Position numbers and translations under genes: made by a program. Below, piece after piece: positions 17,436 through 26,358 of a DNA stretch of 64,000 nucleotides (its first letter is position 1; every line of letters begins with the position of its first letter). The DNA is from SZUA-442 sp963753185 (GTDB taxonomy: Bacteria; Actinomycetota; Acidimicrobiia; Spongiisociales; UBA5794). Under the pieces are notes generated by a model. It was not told the DNA's origin and did not search any database. It worked only from the letters and a program-made list of their open reading frames with translations. The stretch covers positions 744,001-808,000 of the forward strand of contig CAVWBO010000007.1 in assembly GCA_963753185.1 (NCBI GenBank). Direction: 5' to 3'.

Positions 17436-18271
17436 GTCGTCGCGTCCACTTCGAGGTCGCCGATGTCGTCGATCGGCTCGAGATCGACCGCGGCGATGGT
17501 TCGTGCATCCTTCTTGATGTCGTCAGGAGTGATGGCCCGACCGTAGATCCCCCTGAACACCGCATCGTCGACGTCGGCGATGTTGCCGTCGTAGGCGACC
17601 TGACCGTCGCGCAACCCGATGAGTCGCTGGCCGTACTGTCTGGCGAGGTCGAGGAAGTGGAGGTTGATGATCGTCGTGATGCCGAGGTCCCCGTTGATCC
17701 GCTGGAGGTCTCGCATCACGACATGGGACGTAACGGGGTCCAGGGAAGCGACGGGTTCATCGGCGAGAAGGATCCTCGGCTCCTGTGCCAATGCGCGGGC
17801 AATGCCCACACGCTGTTGCTGGCCACCGGAGAGATCCGACGCGCGGACGTACGCCTTCTCGACGATGCCGACCCGCTCGAGGGACTGCAGCGCGATCTCC
17901 TTGTCATCCGCCGGCCACAGGCCGAACATCGATCGCCATCGCGGCACCATCGAGAGCCTGCCCATCAGCACGTTGTTGAGGACCCTCGACCGATTCACGA
18001 GGTTGAACGTCTGGAAGATCATCCCGACGTCGGAGCGGATCGCGCGGATCTCCGATTGGGATGCGCCGACCACCTCGCGACCGTCGACCGTCACCGATCC
18101 GCTGACGGGCACGAGGCCATTGATCGACCGCAGGAGTGTCGACTTCCCTGCCCCCGAGAGGCCGACGACGACGACGAACTCACCCTCCTCGATCGTCAGA
18201 TCGACGTCCCGGAGGGCCGTGAGGCCCCCCGGGTAGGTCACCGATGCGTGGCTGAACTGGATGCGCGACAT
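17432..18271 (-). CDS. phnC: Phosphonate-type ABC transporter ATP-binding protein
   Basis: 279 residues. Walker A is GLSGAGKSTLLR (about 37-48), the signature motif LSGGQQQRVGIARAL (about 145), and Walker B ILLADEPVASLD. The D-loop and H-loop follow (TIINLHFLDLARQY). Sequence and position between phnD and two phnE genes fit PhnC, which powers import of phosphonate, phosphite or a similar oxyanion. A four-base overlap couples it to the first permease. A strong hairpin separates it from phnD. Confidence 0.92.
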   Translation of the reverse strand: MSRIQFSHASVTYPGGLTALRDVDLTIEEGEFVVVVGLSGAGKSTLLRSINGLVPVSGSVTVDGREVVGASQSEIRAIRSDVGMIFQTFNLVNRSRVLNNVLMGRLSMVPRWRSMFGLWPADDKEIALQSLERVGIVEKAYVRASDLSGGQQQRVGIARALAQEPRILLADEPVASLDPVTSHVVMRDLQRINGDLGITTIINLHFLDLARQYGQRLIGLRDGQVAYDGNIADVDDAVFRGIYGRAITPDDIKKDARTIAAVDLEPIDDIGDLEVDATT

Positions 18272-18280
18272 GGGGAATCG

Positions 18281-18309
18281 GTGCGGGGAGGGTGAACCCC
18301 TCCCCGCAC
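18281..18309 (-). terminator. Intra-operon hairpin between phnD and phnC
   Basis: GTGCGGGGAGGG (18281-18292) and CCCTCCCCGCAC (18298-18309) form a perfect 12-bp stem with a five-base loop, seven bases after the phnD stop. There is no U-tract. Such hairpins often protect the message of the binding protein or lower read-through, giving more PhnD than membrane components. Confidence 0.6.
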
Positions 18310-18315
18310 GTTCGA

Positions 18316-19461
18316 TCAGTCGCCTTCGATGCCGAGCTCGGACGCGGCCTGACGGACGACGTCGAAATCGGAGTCCTCAACCGGGCGGATCCCCGTCCAG
18401 CCGTAGATCTCGTCGAAGATCGCGACACCCTCATCGGTCGACAGGAACGCCTCGGTGGCGTCGTAGACGGCCTGGATGAGATCGGCGGGCAGCTCACCGC
18501 GAGCCACGACGACGTCGTTCGGGATCTCTTCCGTGATGTTGAACACGATCACCTTGCTGCCGACATCCGGACTGTCCTCGCGGATGTTCCTGCGTGCATC
18601 GTCGAACGAGGCGCCGACCTCGAAGTCGCCGTTGTAGACGGCGGCGATGGTGTCGGTGTGCGAGCCGAGATACGAGTAGGTGACGTCGGCCTCAGGGTCG
18701 AGCCCTGCATTGATCAGCTGGAGGATCGGGAACACCGCTCCCGACGTGGATGTCGCACTCGTGAAGGCGATGGACCTGCCAGCAAGGCTCTCGATGCTCG
18801 CCATACATGCGAGACCAGGGTCGACGGCTGTTCCGTCGTCGAGGACCTCTGGCTCGAGCCCGGAGTCACCGAAGGTCCAGCCGACCTGGAGCGCAACGAC
18901 CTCCGTCGGATCCTTCAGGACCACGGAATCACCCTCCCACTCGAGGGCTCCCGGTACCGGTTCCTCCTCACAGATCGACGGGTCGTTGGTGAACCACTGG
19001 CCGTGGTAGGTGCCCGAACCGAACCGCACGGACTGGATGAAGGCAACGAGTGACGGGTACAAGGACTGCGCCTGGACGAAGCCGAACGGTCCGAATGCGC
19101 CGAAGTCCGCCTGACCTGAGCCCATGGCGACGACGAGTCCGTTGTAATCCGGCGTCACGACGCCCTCGACCTCGATGCCGAGTTCCGCCGACAAGTAATC
19201 CATGTACGGCTGGATCGTGTCGCCGAGGGTTTCCGCCTGCTCGGACGGGATGAACCCGTAGAGGACCTTCTCGGGCCAATCGGCGGTCGGGTCCGCCTCC
19301 GTCGTGGTCGTCGTTTCGTCCGTTCCTGCCGCGGTCGTGGTCGTCGTTTCGTCCGTTCCGGCGGCCGTCGTGGTCGTCGTTTCATCCTCGCCCGTCGAGG
19401 CACACGCCGCGAGGACGAGTACCAAGGCGACGAGCAACGAGACGATGTTTCGCTTTCGCAT
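18316..19461 (-). CDS. phnD: Phosphonate/phosphite-type ABC substrate-binding lipoprotein
   Basis: 381 residues. The N-terminus MRKRNIVSLLVALVLVLAAC is a lipoprotein signal with the modified Cys at 20. It is followed by a Thr-rich linker of three 11-residue units (24-56). The mature domain has the PhnD-type pattern: KVLYGFIPSEQAETL, DYNGLVVAMGSGQADFGAFGP, SLAGRSIAFTSATSTSGAVFP, and the late YNGDFEVGASFDDARR. It delivers the ligand to the PhnCE membrane complex. The ligand class is phosphonate-like by homology only; no C-P lyase genes are near. It is the first gene of the operon. Confidence 0.9.
   Translation of the reverse strand: MRKRNIVSLLVALVLVLAACASTGEDETTTTTAAGTDETTTTTAAGTDETTTTTEADPTADWPEKVLYGFIPSEQAETLGDTIQPYMDYLSAELGIEVEGVVTPDYNGLVVAMGSGQADFGAFGPFGFVQAQSLYPSLVAFIQSVRFGSGTYHGQWFTNDPSICEEEPVPGALEWEGDSVVLKDPTEVVALQVGWTFGDSGLEPEVLDDGTAVDPGLACMASIESLAGRSIAFTSATSTSGAVFPILQLINAGLDPEADVTYSYLGSHTDTIAAVYNGDFEVGASFDDARRNIREDSPDVGSKVIVFNITEEIPNDVVVARGELPADLIQAVYDATEAFLSTDEGVAIFDEIYGWTGIRPVEDSDFDVVRQAASELGIEGD
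19294..19392 (-). repeat. Three 33-bp units coding the Thr-rich PhnD linker
   Basis: Residues 24-56 of the binding protein are three copies of G-x-D-E-T5-x-A. The units are nearly identical at DNA level, so recent slippage or duplication is likely. The linker tethers the binding domain to its lipid anchor. Confidence 0.75.
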
Positions 19462-19544
19462 GTGTTTCCTCCCTCAGGAACGGCCACCCTGTCGGCGCCG
19501 CCCACCGGGCTCGATCCTACACAAGGTGCGAGGCGTGGGTCCTG

Positions 19545-20102
19545 TCAGCAGAACCGTCGTTCGACGAGCGCCTCGAAGTGGGGCCAGTCCTCGATGTCGC
19601 GGGCACCGATCACAGGACTGTTCCACGGTCGTACGAACCGGCACACCGTCCTGTCGGGACGTTCACGGACGAGCGACTCGAGGTTGTGGGGACCGTCGTC
19701 GAGGTAGACGTCGCAGTCGACGCGCCATTTCTCCTCGGTGATGTGGACCTCCCGTGTCGGGATGTCGTGCTCGGCGATCCAGGCGTACGTCTCCGACGTC
19801 GCCCATGGTGGCTTCGTCGTCAGGATCACGACCTCGTGGGAGATGGAGAGCCGACCGAGCGTCTCGACGGCGTCGGGGAACGCAGGCAGGTTGCGGAAGA
19901 GGCCTGGTCCACCATCGTTTCGGGCCCATTCCCAGAATTCGTCGACTGTCGGGAAGTGCGTGAGCGGGACCATCGCATCCCACGTCGTCACCATGTCAGG
20001 ATGCAGCTTGGTCCCGTAGTGCTCGTTGTACAGGGTCATCCACCCGGCGTTGAAGTCCGCCACCACACCGTCGAGGTCGATTCCGAGCCGCACGACGCTC
20101 AA
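19545..20102 (-). CDS. 5'(3')-deoxyribonucleotidase-like HAD protein (NT5C type)
   Basis: 185 residues. RLGIDLDGVVADFNAGW holds the HAD nucleophile and acid/base Asp pair (DLDGV). ILTTKPPWATSE supplies the motif II Thr, and DVYLDDGPHNLESL the motif IV acidic residues. The pattern is that of the NT5C deoxyribonucleotidase family, which dephosphorylates deoxynucleoside monophosphates. It starts in a four-base overlap with the end of dnaX, so the two are cotranscribed and possibly share a role in nucleotide supply. Confidence 0.84.
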   Translation of the reverse strand: MSVVRLGIDLDGVVADFNAGWMTLYNEHYGTKLHPDMVTTWDAMVPLTHFPTVDEFWEWARNDGGPGLFRNLPAFPDAVETLGRLSISHEVVILTTKPPWATSETYAWIAEHDIPTREVHITEEKWRVDCDVYLDDGPHNLESLVRERPDRTVCRFVRPWNSPVIGARDIEDWPHFEALVERRFC

Positions 20103-21911
20103 TCCTTCGACGTGTCGCTGATGACCTCGGCGCCGAGGATGTCGACCATCGTGCGCGTCGGATCCGAGTCATCGGAATCGCCTGCTTCGAACAGGTCATC
20201 GATGTCGGGCGCTCTATCCGGCGTTGCTTCGGCAACGGGACCCGAGTCGACGGCGGAGCGGTAGGCGATCCTGACCGGTGCTCCGAGTTGCTCGGAGGCG
20301 GCGCGTGCCATCGCGTCGGAGAGTTCCGTGTCCGACTTCAACTGCTCGAGGTGGAAGTGCATGTGGGCGTCGACCTCGAAGGTGACGGTTCCCCGGTCGA
20401 CGGCGACGGGTGTTGCCTCGCGAAGCAGGGCGTGGCGACGCGGGCCGACATCCGTGCGCACGTAGGCCACCACCGACGGCCAGACCCGTTCGAAGTCGGC
20501 CAAGGTGTAGTCGGTTGCGACGGCGGACATCCTGGGCTCGGAGTCCGATCCATGACACCGAACGGTCCGTGGCCGTGTCGGACGGCGCGACGGGAGTCGT
20601 CGTCCGCTGGGCGTCCGGTGCGTCTGGCACCTCGTCGGTCGAGGTCCTCGACGGTCCTGGCTCAGCAAAGGGTCGAGCGGGATCGAGCGCAACGTCCGGG
20701 TCCTCTTGCGGCGCTGCCTCGGGCGGCGCGGTCGGACCTGCTCGCTGCAGTTCCCTCACGGCACGCTCCGTGCTCGACATTCGGGCGGAGAGTGATTCGA
20801 CGTCAGGGGACACCTCTGGCCTCGTGAGACGAAGCACCGTGAGCTCGACGACGAGTCGTTCCTCGCGCCCGTCGCGCATCTGCACGAGCGCGTCCGACAG
20901 CTCGTCGATCGAACGGAGCACCTCGGGACTCGAGATCGTCTTCGCGACGGAGCTCCACTCTGCCATCGTCTCCTTCGACGCGTCCACGATCTCGTCGACG
21001 TTCGCTGCGTATTGGGTGAGGAACACGCCACGGAAGTAGGCGATCGCATCGGCGACGAATCGGCGAAGGTCGGTGCCGCGCCGTGCGAGCGATGCGACCA
21101 GCGTGAGGCCAGCCGCCGCATCGTTTGCGATGATCGCCTCGGCGAGCTGCCGGAAGCTGGTGCGATCGGCGAGGCCGAGCGCCCGCTCGATCCCCTCGGA
21201 GGTCACAGAGCCCGCGCCGAGCGCAGCGACCTGCTCGAGCAGGCTCATCGCATCCCGAACCGAGCCACCTGCGTGCGACGTGATGGCATTCAGGGCTGCG
21301 TGATCGTAGGTGAATCCCTCGCGACCGGCGATCTCCGCGAGGTAGCCGATCAGGGTCTCGGTCGCCACGGGGAGGAAGTCGAACCGCTGTGATCGGGACC
21401 TGATCGTGTCGAGCACCTTGTACGGCTCCGTCGTTGCGAGGACGAACACGACATGTTCCGGTGGTTCCTCGAGGGTCTTGAGCAGGGCGTTGCCCGCTGC
21501 CCGCGAAAGCATGTGAGCCTCGTCGAGGATGTACACGCGCTTGGCACCGGCCGCGGCGGCAACCGTCGAGACGTTCGCCCTGATCTCGCGCACGTCCTCG
21601 ACCTTGTTGTGGGATGCGGCGTCGAGCTCTATGACATCGAACGACGTGCCCTCGGTGATCCCGACGCACGAAGGACAGGTGTTGCATGGTTCGCCGTCTT
21701 CGGCACGGTTGGGACAGTTCAGCGACTTCGCAAGCAGCCGTGCAGACGTGGTCTTGCCCGTTCCGCGTGGTCCGGTGAACAGGTACGCGTGGGCGACCTT
21801 GTCCTCGACGACCTCCCTGGCGAGGGTCGTGACCACGTGATCCTGTCCGACGACCTCGTCGAATCGTTGCGGCCGGTACTTGCGATAGAGCGCCTGGTAC
21901 TGCACGCCCAT
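20099..21911 (-). CDS. dnaX: DNA polymerase III gamma/tau clamp-loader subunit, frame broken once
   Basis: About 603 residues if one frame change is repaired. The start is ATG 21911 (MGVQYQALYRKYRP), the universal DnaX N-terminus. Then come Walker A GPRGTGKTTSARLLAK, a zinc site (NTCPSCVGI), Walker B ILDEAHML and the SRC-like RSRSQRF. The ATPase and collar domains and the Pro-rich linker are intact to about 20555. Past that point the same frame turns into low-complexity Arg-rich sequence. The tau-like C-terminus (TDYTLADFERVWPSVVAYV) is in another frame through to 20099, and one extra base near 20552 explains this. No A/T slippery run is present at the join, so classical programmed slippage is not supported. 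Confidence 0.9.
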
Positions 21912-22020
21912 GACGGTAGCCGAGACGGATGACGCACGAATCAGCGGGTGCGAGGCGAGGTCGCACAATGGCACCCGGCATCGTCCCGAGGATCCCCTCG
22001 AGCACCGCTACGCTGCCACC

Positions 22021-22359
22021 ATGTCCCGAATGCCGAAAGACATGCGCCAGCTGATGCAGCAGGCGCAACAGATGCAGCAACAGATGCTGGCGACCCAGCA
22101 GGAGCTCGCCGACAAGACATATGAGGGAACCTCCGGAGGCGGCGTCGTGAAGGCCGTGGTCAGGGGTTCCGGAGAGCTGGTGTCCGTGTCGTTGGACAAG
22201 GACGTCCTCGATCCCGACGACCCGGAGCTTGTGGGTGATCTCGTCGTCGCGGCCGTGAATCAGGCCCTCGCCGCGATGAGCGCCGATGCGGAGAGCTCGC
22301 TCGGTGGCCTCGCCGGTGGCCTCGCGGGCGGCACGGGTCTCGGCGGAATGCTCGGTTGA
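22021..22359 (+). CDS. ybaB: YbaB/EbfC nucleoid-associated protein
   Basis: 112 residues from ATG 22021 (MSRMPKDMRQLMQQAQQMQQ). The Gln/Met-rich N-terminal helix, the central GGVVKAVVRGSGELVSVSLD strand segment and the Gly-rich end (GGLAGGLAGGTGLGG) are characteristic. The protein binds DNA as a dimer, with a role in nucleoid organisation or recombination repair. As in most bacteria it lies beside dnaX and recR, here divergent from dnaX by 109 bases. Its stop overlaps the recR start (TGATG). Confidence 0.93.
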   Translation: MSRMPKDMRQLMQQAQQMQQQMLATQQELADKTYEGTSGGGVVKAVVRGSGELVSVSLDKDVLDPDDPELVGDLVVAAVNQALAAMSADAESSLGGLAGGLAGGTGLGGMLG

Positions 22360-22952
22360 TGTTCGAGCCGCCGGTACAACGACTCATCGACGAGCTCTCC
22401 CGGCTTCCGGGCATCGGCCAGAAGAGCGCACAGCGTCTCGCCTTCCACCTCCTCAATGCCGAGGAGGCGGACGCCCGTCGGCTCGCCGAGGCGATCATCG
22501 ACATGAGGGCATCGGTGCGCCTCTGCGAGAGGTGCTTCAACGTGACCGCGGAGATCGAATGCGGAATCTGCGTTGACGCTCGACGTGATCGGACCATCGT
22601 GTGCGTGGTCGAGCGCGCCCAGGACATCCCCGTGATCGAGCGGACCCAGGAGTTCAAGGGTAGGTACCACGTCCTCGGCGGGGCGATCTCACCGATCGCA
22701 GGGATCGGTCCCGAGTCACTCCGCATGCGCGAGCTCGTCGGTCGTGTCGAAACGGAGGGGATCGAGGAGGTCATCGCGGCGACGAACCCGACCGTCGAGG
22801 GTGACACGACGGCGCTCTACCTCTCCAGGCTGCTCAAGCCGCTCGGGGTGAGGGTCTCGCGGTTGGCCTCGGGACTCCCCGTCGGCGGCGACATCGACTA
22901 CGCCGACGAGATCACGCTGGGGCGCGCCCTGGCAGGCCGACGCGACATCTAG
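22359..22952 (+). CDS. recR: Recombination protein RecR
   Basis: 197 residues, normal length. A helix-hairpin-helix segment SRLPGIGQKSAQRLAF is followed by a four-Cys zinc finger (CERCFNVTAEIECGIC) and a Toprim domain (VCVVERAQDIPVIE, YHVLGGAISPI). RecR works with RecF and RecO to load RecA at gaps. Start ATG 22359 overlaps the ybaB stop by one base; a TTG codon three bases earlier is not preferred. Confidence 0.95.
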   Translation: MFEPPVQRLIDELSRLPGIGQKSAQRLAFHLLNAEEADARRLAEAIIDMRASVRLCERCFNVTAEIECGICVDARRDRTIVCVVERAQDIPVIERTQEFKGRYHVLGGAISPIAGIGPESLRMRELVGRVETEGIEEVIAATNPTVEGDTTALYLSRLLKPLGVRVSRLASGLPVGGDIDYADEITLGRALAGRRDI

Positions 22953-22968
22953 GGCACGGCCGGTGGGC

Positions 22969-23595
22969 CTAGCCCGTCATTGATTCCAGGGCACGTTCGA
23001 GGCCCGTCGCCGAGGTGAACCGGTGTGCGACGAACCCCATCTCCGCTGCCACCTCGACGTTCGCTGGGAGGTCGTCGATATAGAAGGTGGTCAGCGGATC
23101 GAGGTCGAAGCGATCGATCAGGATCCGGAAGATCCGCGGATCAGGCTTGGCAACGCCCTCTCGTCCTGACACGACCACGCCGTCGAACAGCTCCCCGAGG
23201 AATGGGAACTTGCCGACACCGTGCGGCCACGTCTCGGCAGACCAGTTCGTGAGTGCGTACAGCGGCATGCCGGAGCCCTTCAGCGCCTCGGCGATCGCCC
23301 TCGTCCCCGGCACCTCGTCGCCGAGCATCTCGGGCCAATGTGTCCGCCACGCACCGATGAGGTGGCGTTGGTCAGGGAAGCGTTCAGAGAGCGTCGCGAT
23401 CGATTCGTCGACGGAGCGTCCCGCATCCATGGCGTGGTTCCACTCCGCGCTCACGACGTTCGTCACGAACCAATCGCGCTCACCGGGGTCAGTGATGAGC
23501 CTGTCGAAGAGGTGGCGTGGGTTCCAGTCGACGAGGACGCCACCGATATCGAACACGACGGCTGCGATGCGCCGACGCGCCCGCTCGCCCATCAT
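22969..23595 (-). CDS. HAD-superfamily hydrolase (haloacid dehalogenase-like)
   Basis: 208 residues. Motif I is VVFDIGGVLVDWNPRHL, motif II YALTNWSAET, motif III Lys in REGVAKPDPRIFRIL, and motif IV FYIDDLPANVEVA. This is the YihX/epoxide-hydrolase N-terminal-like subfamily (IA-3), phosphatases of small sugar or nucleotide phosphates. The substrate is unknown. It converges on recR and is followed upstream on the same strand by the Dps gene. Confidence 0.88.
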   Translation of the reverse strand: MMGERARRRIAAVVFDIGGVLVDWNPRHLFDRLITDPGERDWFVTNVVSAEWNHAMDAGRSVDESIATLSERFPDQRHLIGAWRTHWPEMLGDEVPGTRAIAEALKGSGMPLYALTNWSAETWPHGVGKFPFLGELFDGVVVSGREGVAKPDPRIFRILIDRFDLDPLTTFYIDDLPANVEVAAEMGFVAHRFTSATGLERALESMTG

Positions 23596-23619
23596 GTCCC
23601 TCGAGCGCCCAACCGTGGG

Positions 23620-24066
23620 CTACTCGAGGTGGCTCCTCAGCATCCACGCGGTCTTCTCGTGGACCTCGATTCGGCGAACGCCCAGATCGACGGTCGCATC
23701 ATCTCCTGCGGCCTCTGCAGCCCTGACGACGGAGCGCGCCGAGGCGGCGACCTCCTCGTGGTCGGCCACGAGGGCGCCCACCATGTCGAGTGCCTTCGGG
23801 ACCGTCGTGTCCTCGTCCAAGGATGTCAGGGCCGCGAACTGCGAGTAGCTCCCCGGCGCAGGAGCCCCGAGGGCCCTGATGCGTTCGGCGATCTCATCGA
23901 CCGCAAGCGCGAGCTCGGTGTACTGGCCCTCGAACATGAGGTGCAGCGAGCCGAACATCGGCCCCGTCACGTTCCAGTGGTAGCCGTGCGTCTTGACGTA
24001 CAGCGTGTAGCTGTCCGCCAGGAGTGCCTCGAGCGAGCTGATGACCTTCTCATTCCCCGTATCCAT
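23620..24066 (-). CDS. dps: Dps-family ferritin-like DNA-protection protein
   Basis: 148 residues. The ferroxidase-site segment is intact: His and Trp in VKTHGYHWNVTGPMF, and Asp/Glu-rich LMFEGQYTELALAVDEIAERIR. A four-helix bundle of this length assembles into a dodecamer that oxidises Fe(II) with peroxide and stores iron; many also coat DNA. No basic N-terminal tail for DNA binding is seen (MDTGNEKVISSLEALL), so iron storage may be its main role. It is the last of a run of same-strand genes from the kinase at 28312. Confidence 0.9.
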   Translation of the reverse strand: MDTGNEKVISSLEALLADSYTLYVKTHGYHWNVTGPMFGSLHLMFEGQYTELALAVDEIAERIRALGAPAPGSYSQFAALTSLDEDTTVPKALDMVGALVADHEEVAASARSVVRAAEAAGDDATVDLGVRRIEVHEKTAWMLRSHLE

Positions 24067-24129
24067 ACGTGTTCCTCCCGAACGCTCGCCTGATGTGATC
24101 GTGTGATGTCATGTGGTCTGGCTTGGTTT

Positions 24130-25116
24130 CTATGGCTTGATCGCACCCTCGACCCATTCGACCCTGTGGTCGGCCTCGATGAAGCGAACCGTGCCCGATT
24201 TGGACCTCATGATGACCGAGTGCGTCGTCGTGTGGATGCCGCCGAACCACACCCCTTTGAGGAGCGGCCCGTTCGTGACTCCGGTGGCTGCGAAGAACGT
24301 GTTGTCGGAGTCGACGAGGTCCCTGGTGCCGAGCACCTGATCGAGGTCGAGGCCGTGGTCGCGGGCGTACTGGCGTTCCGACTCATCCCTCGGCCACAGC
24401 TTGCACTGGATCTCCCCACGGAGCGCGGCCATCGCGCACGCGGTCGTCACCGCTTCGGGGGAGCCGCCGATGCCGAGCATGATGTCGATTCCGTTGCCGT
24501 GGATCGCCGTCGCGATCGCGGCCTGGATATCGCCGTCACCGATCAGCGAGATCCGGGCACCGGCCTCGCGCACCTGGCGGATGTAATCCTCGTTCCTGGG
24601 ACGGTCCAGGATGATGGCCGTGACGTCCGAGATCTCCTTCTGTTGGGCACGTGCGACCTGCCTGAGGTTGTGGTCGATGGGGGCGTCGATATCGATCATG
24701 CCGGCGGCGGCTTCACCGACGGCGATCTTGTCCATGTAGACGAGGCTGCCTGGTGCGTACATGGACCCGCGCTCGGCGAGCGCGATGACGGCGAGCGCTC
24801 CTTCCCGTCCCTCTGCGGTCAGACGGGTGCCATCGACGGGGTCGACCGCGACATCGACTGCAGGGGGGTTGCCGTTGCCGACCCGTTCCCCGTTGTACAG
24901 CATCGGCGCCTCGTCCTTCTCCCCCTCTCCGATGACGACGACGCCATCGATGTCGGTTCGGGAGAGCACCTGGCGCATCGCATCGACCGCTGCCTGATCG
25001 ACGGCGTGCTTGTCTCCCCGTCCCTGCTCGCGCGCTGCGGAGATCGCCGCAGCCTCCGTCACGCGAACGAGTTCGAGCGCCAGGTTCCTGGATTCGAGAT
25101 AGCTCGCCACCTTCAT
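24130..25116 (-). CDS. glpX: Class II fructose-1,6-bisphosphatase
   Basis: 328 residues. The GlpX motifs are present: GEGEKDEAPMLYNGE with metal-binding acidic residues, VDPVDGTRLTAEGREGALAV, and MLGIGGSPEAVTTACAM. It hydrolyses fructose 1,6-bisphosphate in gluconeogenesis. It begins one base after the stop of the thiolase gene, so they are translationally coupled. It complements ppdK at 4058 in a gluconeogenic route. Confidence 0.95.
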   Translation of the reverse strand: MKVASYLESRNLALELVRVTEAAAISAAREQGRGDKHAVDQAAVDAMRQVLSRTDIDGVVVIGEGEKDEAPMLYNGERVGNGNPPAVDVAVDPVDGTRLTAEGREGALAVIALAERGSMYAPGSLVYMDKIAVGEAAAGMIDIDAPIDHNLRQVARAQQKEISDVTAIILDRPRNEDYIRQVREAGARISLIGDGDIQAAIATAIHGNGIDIMLGIGGSPEAVTTACAMAALRGEIQCKLWPRDESERQYARDHGLDLDQVLGTRDLVDSDNTFFAATGVTNGPLLKGVWFGGIHTTTHSVIMRSKSGTVRFIEADHRVEWVEGAIKP

Positions 25117-25117
25117 G

Positions 25118-26296
25118 TCACACCATCCTCACGATCAACGCGTCGCCCTGTCCGCCTCCGCCGCACAGTGCGGCACCACCGAGTGTCCCACCGGTCTCCC
25201 TGAGGGCGTTGATGAGTGTCACGACGATGCGCGCACCCGTCGCCCCGAGGGGATGGCCGAGGGCGACCGCACCGCCGTGGATGTTCACCGAGTCGGCGTC
25301 GACGCCGAGCATGCGGGCTGACCAGAGTGCGACGGACGCGAATGCCTCGTTGATCTCGATGAGGTCGAGGTCCGCTGGCTGGAGCGATGCCCGATCGAGG
25401 GCGACGCGCAACGCCTCTGCGGGTCGTTCGTGCAGGGTTGCGTCGGGTCCGGCGACCTGTCCGTACGAAACGATCTCGGCGAGTACCTCGAGGCCTGCGT
25501 CCTCTGCCGCCGATCGGTCGGCGACAACGACCGCTGCCGCCCCGTCCGAGATCTGGGATGCGTTGCCTGCGGTGATTGTCCCGCCGTCGTGGAATGCGGG
25601 GCGGAGGGAGGCGAGCGTCTCGAGTGTGACATCGCGACGAATGCCCCCGTCCTCGGTGACCGTGAGCGGATCGCTCCGACGCTGGGGCACGGTGACCGGA
25701 ACGATCTCCCGCTCGAAGGTCCCGTTGTCCGTTGCGGCCACCGCGCGCTCATGGGACCGTGCGGACCACTCGTCCTGATCGGCCCTCCCGATGCCGAGGG
25801 CGTCGTTCTTGCGGTCCGACGAGTCCCCCATCATGCAGGCGTCGAACGCGCACCACAGGCCGTCGTGCGTCATGACGTCCACCACCGTTTTGTCCCCCAT
25901 GCGGTACCCGGATCTCGCCCCAGGCAGGACGTACGGTGCGTTCGTCATGGACTCCATGCCGCCGGCGACCACGAAGGTCGACTCGCCGAGCCTGACATGG
26001 CTCGATGCCTGGGCGATTGCCGCCATGCCGGAAAGGCAGACCTTGTTGACGGTCACGGCTGGCACGGTCATCGGGACGCCCCCTGCCACCGCTGCCTGCC
26101 GTGCCGTGATCTGGCCCTGGCCTGCCTGGAGGACGTGCCCGAAGATCACCTCGTCGACCTGATCAGGAGGGAGTCCCGCCCGTTCGAGCGCCCCGGTGAT
26201 CGCGACGCCACCCAGATCCATTGCCGTGAGGGGCGCGAACACTTCGTTGAATCGACCGATCGGTGTCCTGGCGATCGAGCAGATGACGGGATGCAA
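25118..26296 (-). CDS. Acetyl-CoA C-acetyltransferase (thiolase)
   Basis: 392 residues. Nucleophile Cys87 is in VNKVCLSGMAAIAQ, His in GGAVALGHPLGATGARIV, and the second Cys in LCGGGGQGDALIV near the C-terminus. It condenses or cleaves acyl-CoA in fatty acid breakdown or acetoacetyl-CoA formation. The neighbour upstream is methylmalonyl-CoA epimerase, which suggests use in odd-chain or branched acyl-CoA degradation. The glpX gene follows one base after its stop. Confidence 0.94.
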   Translation of the reverse strand: MHPVICSIARTPIGRFNEVFAPLTAMDLGGVAITGALERAGLPPDQVDEVIFGHVLQAGQGQITARQAAVAGGVPMTVPAVTVNKVCLSGMAAIAQASSHVRLGESTFVVAGGMESMTNAPYVLPGARSGYRMGDKTVVDVMTHDGLWCAFDACMMGDSSDRKNDALGIGRADQDEWSARSHERAVAATDNGTFEREIVPVTVPQRRSDPLTVTEDGGIRRDVTLETLASLRPAFHDGGTITAGNASQISDGAAAVVVADRSAAEDAGLEVLAEIVSYGQVAGPDATLHERPAEALRVALDRASLQPADLDLIEINEAFASVALWSARMLGVDADSVNIHGGAVALGHPLGATGARIVVTLINALRETGGTLGGAALCGGGGQGDALIVRMV

Positions 26297-26358
26297 CGGG
26301 TCCCCCTGGTAGTGCGTACCTGAATGCTACCGAACGCGAGATGCCGTGCCGTTGCCGG

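Noticed and set aside
16093..17565. Upstream extension of the second phnE frame to give one 793-residue protein
   Set aside because: The extra sequence overlaps the first phnE in another frame and is Arg/Gly-rich without membrane segments. The ATG at 16092 in a four-base overlap is the natural start.
20545..20560. Programmed ribosomal frameshift in dnaX
   Set aside because: No slippery heptamer or A/T run and no stop soon after the join in the zero frame; six other genes have similar one-base breaks. Kept only as a finding to verify.
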